Of a DNA stretch of 63,385 nt, positions 59,709-63,385 are shown in pieces. The notes beneath the pieces are model-generated. The model was not told the origin of the DNA. It saw nothing but the letters and a program-made list of their open reading frames with translations, and made no database searches. The DNA lies in assembly GCF_017874735.1 (NCBI RefSeq), contig NZ_JAGGLV010000034.1:1-63385 (forward strand), read 5' to 3'. A program made the translations under genes and the position numbers. The stretch comes from Paenibacillus silagei (GTDB lineage Bacteria; Bacillota; Bacilli; Paenibacillales; Paenibacillaceae). The stretch's first letter is position 1. Each line of letters starts with the position of its first letter.

Positions 59709-60725
59709 ATGCTGAAGATTGGTGATATTGAATTGAAGAATCAGGTCGTGCTGGCGCCTATGGCTGGCGTATGTAACCCGGCATTTCGTCTGATTGCCAA
59801 AGAATTCGGGACTGGCCTGGTCTGTGCGGAGATGGTTAGCGGCAAGGCGATCGTACATGGCAACCAGCGTACGCGTGAGATGCTCTTTGTCGATGAGCGC
59901 GAGAAACCGCTGAGCCTGCAGATTTTTGGCGGTGACCGGGAATCGCTGGTGGATGCGGCGAGAATTGTCGATAAAGAGACGAATGCCGATATCATCGACA
60001 TTAACATGGGCTGCCCGGTGCCCAAGGTGACCAAATGCGATGCCGGAGCACGCTGGCTGCTGAATCCGGACAAAATCTATGAGATGGTATCCGCAGTAGT
60101 GGAGGCCGTGGACAAACCGGTCACCGTGAAAATGCGGATCGGCTGGGACAGCGAGCATATCTTCGTTGAAGAGAATGCACGTGCGGTGGAACGGGCCGGC
60201 GGAGCGGCGGTCAGCGTACATGGGCGGACCCGCGAGCAGCTCTATACGGGACGTGCCGACTGGAATTATATCCGTATGGCTAAAGAGGCAGTATCGATCC
60301 CGGTAATCGGCAATGGCGATGTGAATACGCCGGAGGATGCGCGGGCGATGCTGGACCAGACCGGCTGTGACGGTGTAATGATCGGGCGTGGCGCACTGGG
60401 CAATCCGTGGATGCTGTACCGGACGATTCAATATTTGGATACCGGTGTTCTGATGCCTGAGCCTGGCGCTGAAGAGAAGATTAAGGTAGCCATTCTTCAT
60501 ATGGACCGCCTGATTGCTCTTAAGGGTGAAGCTGTGGCTGTCCGCGAGATGCGCAAGCATCTGGCCTGGTATTTGAAGGGCTTTAAGGCGGCCGCACGCG
60601 TGAAGGATATTATTATGGAAGAAACGAAACGTGACGAGATGGTGCGGATTTTGAATGATTTTGTCGGTCAGCTTAAGCAGGATGAGGAGCAGAACAGCGC
60701 GGATAGCGAGCTTTTTGCCGTATGA
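59709..60725 (+). CDS. dusB: tRNA-dihydrouridine synthase DusB
   Basis: A 338-residue FMN-dependent tRNA dihydrouridine synthase. Motifs: LAPMAGVCNPAFR, FGGDRESLV, DINMGCPVPKVTKCDAGA with the catalytic cysteine, VHGRTREQLYTGRADW and GNGDVNTPEDA. It ends the folate operon. Confidence 0.96.
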   Translation: MLKIGDIELKNQVVLAPMAGVCNPAFRLIAKEFGTGLVCAEMVSGKAIVHGNQRTREMLFVDEREKPLSLQIFGGDRESLVDAARIVDKETNADIIDINMGCPVPKVTKCDAGARWLLNPDKIYEMVSAVVEAVDKPVTVKMRIGWDSEHIFVEENARAVERAGGAAVSVHGRTREQLYTGRADWNYIRMAKEAVSIPVIGNGDVNTPEDARAMLDQTGCDGVMIGRGALGNPWMLYRTIQYLDTGVLMPEPGAEEKIKVAILHMDRLIALKGEAVAVREMRKHLAWYLKGFKAAARVKDIIMEETKRDEMVRILNDFVGQLKQDEEQNSADSELFAV

Positions 60726-60801
60726 GCCTCACATATTCCTGGGACTAAGCCCCGTTCCTGTGTGCTTTATTGATTATTGCTAAACATTATATGGGGCGTC
60801 A

Positions 60802-60830
60802 TTGACATTTTGTAGCGGTTCCAATATAAT
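60802..60830 (+). promoter_or_regulatory. greA promoter (perfect sigma-A consensus)
   Basis: TTGACA (60802-60807), exactly 17 bp, TATAAT (60825-60830). Confidence 0.93.
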
Positions 60831-60864
60831 TTCACAGTATAAAATCGCCGTTACAGCAGGAGCA

Positions 60865-60948
60865 ATGGTGAAGGAGGGTTCTGATCCCTCCGGATTCGCA
60901 TATAGTATGGTGTTTTCAATAAATGTATACGACAGGAGAATCGGTTAA
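60865..60948 (+). CDS. Candidate 27-residue leader peptide before greA
   Basis: A frame from ATG 60865 (or GTG 60868) to TAA 60946-60948, ending one base before the greA ATG and in another frame. AGGAG lies two bases before the ATG and five before the GTG. A GGAGGG/CCCTCC hairpin (60873-60891) falls inside it. It is in the leader of the strong greA promoter. No homologue is known to me; coding is uncertain. Confidence 0.25.
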   Translation: MVKEGSDPSGFAYSMVFSINVYDRRIG

Positions 60949-60949
60949 G

Positions 60950-61429
60950 ATGAGCGATAAAGAAGTCATCCTTACACCGGACGGACTTAAGCGTCTGGAA
61001 GAAGAACTGGAGTTCCTCAAATCCGTTAAACGCCGCGAAGTAGCGGAACGTATCAAAGTGGCCATCGGCTACGGAGATATCAGTGAGAACTCGGAATATG
61101 AAGACGCGAAGAATGAACAGGCCTTCATTGAAGGACGGGTTCTTACTTTGGAGAAGATGCTCCGCAATGCCCGTATTATTAATAGTGATGAGATCGTGAC
61201 AGATGTGGTAAGCATCGGAGTAACGGTGAACGTTGAAGATATGGAGTATGGCGACATTATGGAGTACACCATCGTGGGTACTGCCGAATCCGATCCGCTG
61301 AACAACAAAATTTCCAATGAGAGCCCTGTAGGCAGAGCGATCATCGGCAAGAAGATTGGTACGATTGTGGATGTTAGTGTCCCTGCAGGCGTCATTCAAT
61401 ATAAAATTCTTGATATCAAAATGAAGTAA
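60950..61429 (+). CDS. greA: Transcription elongation factor GreA
   Basis: A 159-residue cleavage factor that rescues backtracked RNA polymerase. N-terminal coiled coil (residues 8-75) with the acidic tip in SENSEYEDAKNEQ, and C-terminal FKBP-like domain ending SNESPVGRAIIGKKIGT. The ATG at 60950 has AGGAGA ten bases upstream. In B. subtilis greA lies elsewhere; here it stands between dusB and lysS. Confidence 0.96.
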   Translation: MSDKEVILTPDGLKRLEEELEFLKSVKRREVAERIKVAIGYGDISENSEYEDAKNEQAFIEGRVLTLEKMLRNARIINSDEIVTDVVSIGVTVNVEDMEYGDIMEYTIVGTAESDPLNNKISNESPVGRAIIGKKIGTIVDVSVPAGVIQYKILDIKMK

Positions 61430-61438
61430 GACGGTTCC

Positions 61439-61465
61439 GAAAGCTTCCTTAGGGAAGCTTTTTTC
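61439..61465 (+). terminator. Intrinsic terminator of greA
   Basis: AAGCTTCC (61441-61448) and GGAAGCTT (61453-61460) with loop TTAG, then T residues. Confidence 0.92.
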
Positions 61466-61525
61466 AAAAGATATGAATACCAGCCGTAAAATATGGGTGA
61501 ACACATACAGCTTATATTTTGTACC

Positions 61526-61570
61526 GGAACGGACTGTCCTCTAGATCGGGGCGGAGCCGTTTCTTCTTTT
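61526..61570 (+). terminator. Terminator-like hairpin in the lysS leader
   Basis: AACGG (61528-61532) pairs with CCGTT (61557-61561); pairing continues inward (CT/AG, GTCC/GGGC) with small bulges; TTTCTTCTTTTG follows. It ends 28 bases before the lysS ATG, leaving no room for a promoter in between, so lysS transcription must pass it. Confidence 0.55.
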
Positions 61571-61598
61571 GTATAGTGAGTAAGAGAGGATGAAGAAC

Positions 61599-63113
61599 AT
61601 GACGGAAGAAATCAACAACGTCGAAGCTACAGAGAATGAATTAAGTGAATTGCTGCAGATCCGCCGGGGCAAGCTGGACGAGCTCCGCGCACTCGGGATC
61701 GACCCGTTTGGCAAGAAATATGAGCGTACCGCTGCTGCAGGCGATCTTCTGGCCAAATACGACGGGCAAACCAAGGAAGAGCTGGACGAGCTGGCACTGG
61801 AGGTTAGTGTGGCCGGACGCATTATGGCGAAACGGGTCATGGGCAAGGCAAGCTTTTCTCACATCCAGGACCTTAGCGGCAAAATCCAGATCTATGTGCG
61901 CCAGGACAGTATCCCTGAGTCGCAATATGCAGCCTTCACGATCCTTGATCTTGGCGATATCGTCGGTATCCGGGGAACCCTGTTCAAGACAAAGACCGGC
62001 GAAACCTCTATTAAAGTGGATAACCTTGAGGTGCTGTCCAAGTCCTTGCTTCCGCTTCCAGAGAAGTATCATGGTCTGAAGGATGTAGAACTCCGCTATC
62101 GTCAGCGTTATGTGGACCTGATCATTAACCCTGAGGTACAGCAGACCTTCATCATGCGTTCACGGATTATCCAATCGATGCGCCGTTATCTGGACTCGCT
62201 GGGCTATTTAGAGGTGGAGACCCCGACCCTGCATGCCATTGCTGGCGGAGCAGCGGCCCGTCCGTTTATTACACACCACAACACGCTGGATATGCAGCTG
62301 TATATGCGGATTGCCATCGAATTGCACCTGAAGCGTCTAATCGTCGGCGGTCTTGAGAAAGTCTATGAGATTGGCCGTGTATACCGTAATGAGGGTATTT
62401 CAACACGCCATAATCCGGAATTCACAATGATCGAGCTGTATGAAGCGTATGCGGATTACAAGGACATTATGCATCTGACAGAGAGTCTGATCGCTCATAT
62501 TGCCAGCGAGGTGCTGGGCTCCCAGGTAATTAATTATCAAGGACAGGAAGTGGATCTGTCTCCAGGCTGGCGCCGCGTTACTATGGTGGATGCCGTTAAG
62601 GAAGTAACCGGAGTAGACTTCGGTGTTCAGATGACGGATGAAGAAGCACAGGCTCTGGCTAAGGAACACCGGGTACCGGTAGAGAAGCACATGACCTTTG
62701 GACATATCCTGAATGCGTTCTTCGAGCAGTTTGTTGAAGAGACGCTGATTCAGCCGACATTCGTAATGGGACATCCTGTAGAGATCTCACCGCTTGCCAA
62801 AAAGAATGAAGAGGACCCGCGCTTCACCGACCGGTTCGAGCTGTTCATTGTGGCCCGCGAGCATGCCAATGCGTTCAGCGAGCTGAATGATCCGATTGAC
62901 CAGCGTCAGCGCTTCGAAGCACAGATTCACGAGAAAGAGCAGGGCAATGATGAAGCCCATGAGATGGATGATGATTTCATCCGCGCTCTGGAGTACGGCA
63001 TGCCGCCAACAGGCGGACTGGGTATCGGTGTAGACCGTCTGATCATGCTGCTGACCAATTCAGCATCTATCCGTGACGTGCTGCTGTTCCCTCATATGCG
63101 TAATAAAGACTAA
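61599..63113 (+). CDS. lysS: Lysyl-tRNA synthetase (class II)
   Basis: A 504-residue class II aminoacyl-tRNA synthetase: N-terminal OB fold (about 65-175), then motif 2 (VYEIGRVYRNEGISTRHNPEFTMIELYEAY) and motif 3 (GLGIGVDRLIMLL). Of two ATGs I prefer 61599, eight bases after AGAGAGGA; 61590 overlaps the site. A hairpin in its leader may attenuate it. Confidence 0.96.
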   Translation: MTEEINNVEATENELSELLQIRRGKLDELRALGIDPFGKKYERTAAAGDLLAKYDGQTKEELDELALEVSVAGRIMAKRVMGKASFSHIQDLSGKIQIYVRQDSIPESQYAAFTILDLGDIVGIRGTLFKTKTGETSIKVDNLEVLSKSLLPLPEKYHGLKDVELRYRQRYVDLIINPEVQQTFIMRSRIIQSMRRYLDSLGYLEVETPTLHAIAGGAAARPFITHHNTLDMQLYMRIAIELHLKRLIVGGLEKVYEIGRVYRNEGISTRHNPEFTMIELYEAYADYKDIMHLTESLIAHIASEVLGSQVINYQGQEVDLSPGWRRVTMVDAVKEVTGVDFGVQMTDEEAQALAKEHRVPVEKHMTFGHILNAFFEQFVEETLIQPTFVMGHPVEISPLAKKNEEDPRFTDRFELFIVAREHANAFSELNDPIDQRQRFEAQIHEKEQGNDEAHEMDDDFIRALEYGMPPTGGLGIGVDRLIMLLTNSASIRDVLLFPHMRNKD

Positions 63114-63141
63114 GGATTTCTCTGATTCCAGACCCGGATAA

Positions 63142-63171
63142 CCAAGGGAGCTGCTCAGGCAGTTCTCTTGG
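63142..63171 (+). terminator. Hairpin after lysS
   Basis: CCAAGGGAGCTGC and GCAGTTCTCTTGG are fully paired with two G-U pairs; no T tract follows, so termination is uncertain. Confidence 0.5.
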
Positions 63172-63215
63172 CATCGGGGATTGAATACTCTGGTCAAATG
63201 ATTTAGAAAAAATGC

Positions 63216-63244
63216 TTGCAATGAATGTCTATCCGTGATATATT
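63216..63244 (+). promoter_or_regulatory. rRNA operon promoter P1
   Basis: TTGCAA (63216-63221), 17 bp, TATATT (63239-63244), preceded by an A tract (AGAAAAAAT) like an UP element. Confidence 0.78.
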
Positions 63245-63301
63245 CTATTTCTGGCCGCGAAACATCAACGCCGAGCTCGAAAAAGAAGTTAAAAAAAGAG
63301 C

Positions 63302-63330
63302 TTGCATTGATCGGCTGGATGTGATATATT
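63302..63330 (+). promoter_or_regulatory. rRNA operon promoter P2
   Basis: TTGCAT (63302-63307), 17 bp, TATATT (63325-63330), with an A tract just upstream. It is 86 bp after P1. The following GAGCTTGATCTTTGAA resembles the leader before Paenibacillus 16S genes. Confidence 0.82.
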
Positions 63331-63385
63331 ATAAGAGTTGCTGGTGACGACAACATCGACACTAACAACGAGCTTGATCTTTGAA

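Noticed and set aside
61465..61599. T-box or lysine riboswitch for lysS
   Set aside because: The region is too short and lacks the conserved T-box sequence and the lysine aptamer core.

Overview
The window looks like a chromosomal segment close to the replication origin of an endospore-forming Firmicute, most likely Paenibacillus or a near relative. It starts inside a 5S rRNA gene and ends in the promoter and leader region of the next rRNA operon. Between them lie genes in essentially the order known from Bacillus subtilis between rrnA and rrnJ/W: csfB, yaaO, tmk, yaaQ, yaaR, holB, yaaT, yabA, trmN6, rsmI, abrB, tatD, yabE, rnmV, rsmA, yabG, veg, sspF, ispE, purR, spoVG, glmU, prs, pth, fin, mfd, spoVT, yabM, mazG, yabO, yabP, yabQ, divIC, yabR, spoIIE, yabS, yabT, tilS, hprT, ftsH, coaX, hslO, cysK, pab/fol, yazB, dusB, greA, lysS. 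The genus is inferred from this order, moderate GC content, frequent TTG/GTG starts behind strong Shine-Dalgarno sites, and AT-poor intergenic repeats.

Layout. 1-4.5 kb: 5S end, lipoprotein, unknown membrane protein, sigma-G inhibitor Gin, a PLP decarboxylase with an in-frame repeat, tmk. 4.6-9.6 kb: c-di-AMP receptor DarA, replication and cell-cycle genes, rRNA/tRNA methylases. 9.6-10.7 kb: gene-free, repeat-bearing. 10.7-24 kb: abrB with Spo0A boxes, an HD phosphohydrolase where metS is found in B. subtilis, tatD, a c-di-AMP riboswitch before yabE, RNase M5 and RsmA, yabG, veg with two consensus promoters, sspF, ispE, purR with a PurBox pair, spoVG with a sigma-H promoter, glmU, prs. 24-37 kb: pth, fin, mfd, a foldase lipoprotein, spoVT, a flippase-like protein, mazG, HU, rqcP, yabPQ, divIC, yabR. 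37-41 kb: a tandem hairpin repeat, spoIIE behind a Spo0A-type promoter, then a gene-free palindrome-rich stretch. 41-63 kb: yabST, tilS, hprT, ftsH, an inserted nadABC operon, coaX, hslO, cysK, the p-aminobenzoate/folate operon, dusB, greA, lysS and the rrn promoters.

Functional threads. (i) Sporulation control: Spo0A-like boxes at abrB, spoVG and spoIIE, sigma-H at spoVG, sigma-G-like promoters at sspF and spoVT, anti-sigma proteins Gin and Fin, and sporulation proteins YabG, YabP, YabQ, SpoVT and SpoIIE. (ii) c-di-AMP: a receptor protein and a riboswitch 9 kb apart. (iii) Nucleotide, NAD, CoA and folate metabolism. (iv) RNA maturation and translation quality control.

The least explained elements are non-coding: a structured repeat of about 75 nt present three times with mutually exclusive predicted hairpins, four 23-bp repeats arranged as an inverted cluster, a 51-bp tandem repeat that carries a hairpin in most units, and a nested inverted repeat after spoIIE. 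No CRISPR array, insertion sequence or prophage gene was seen.
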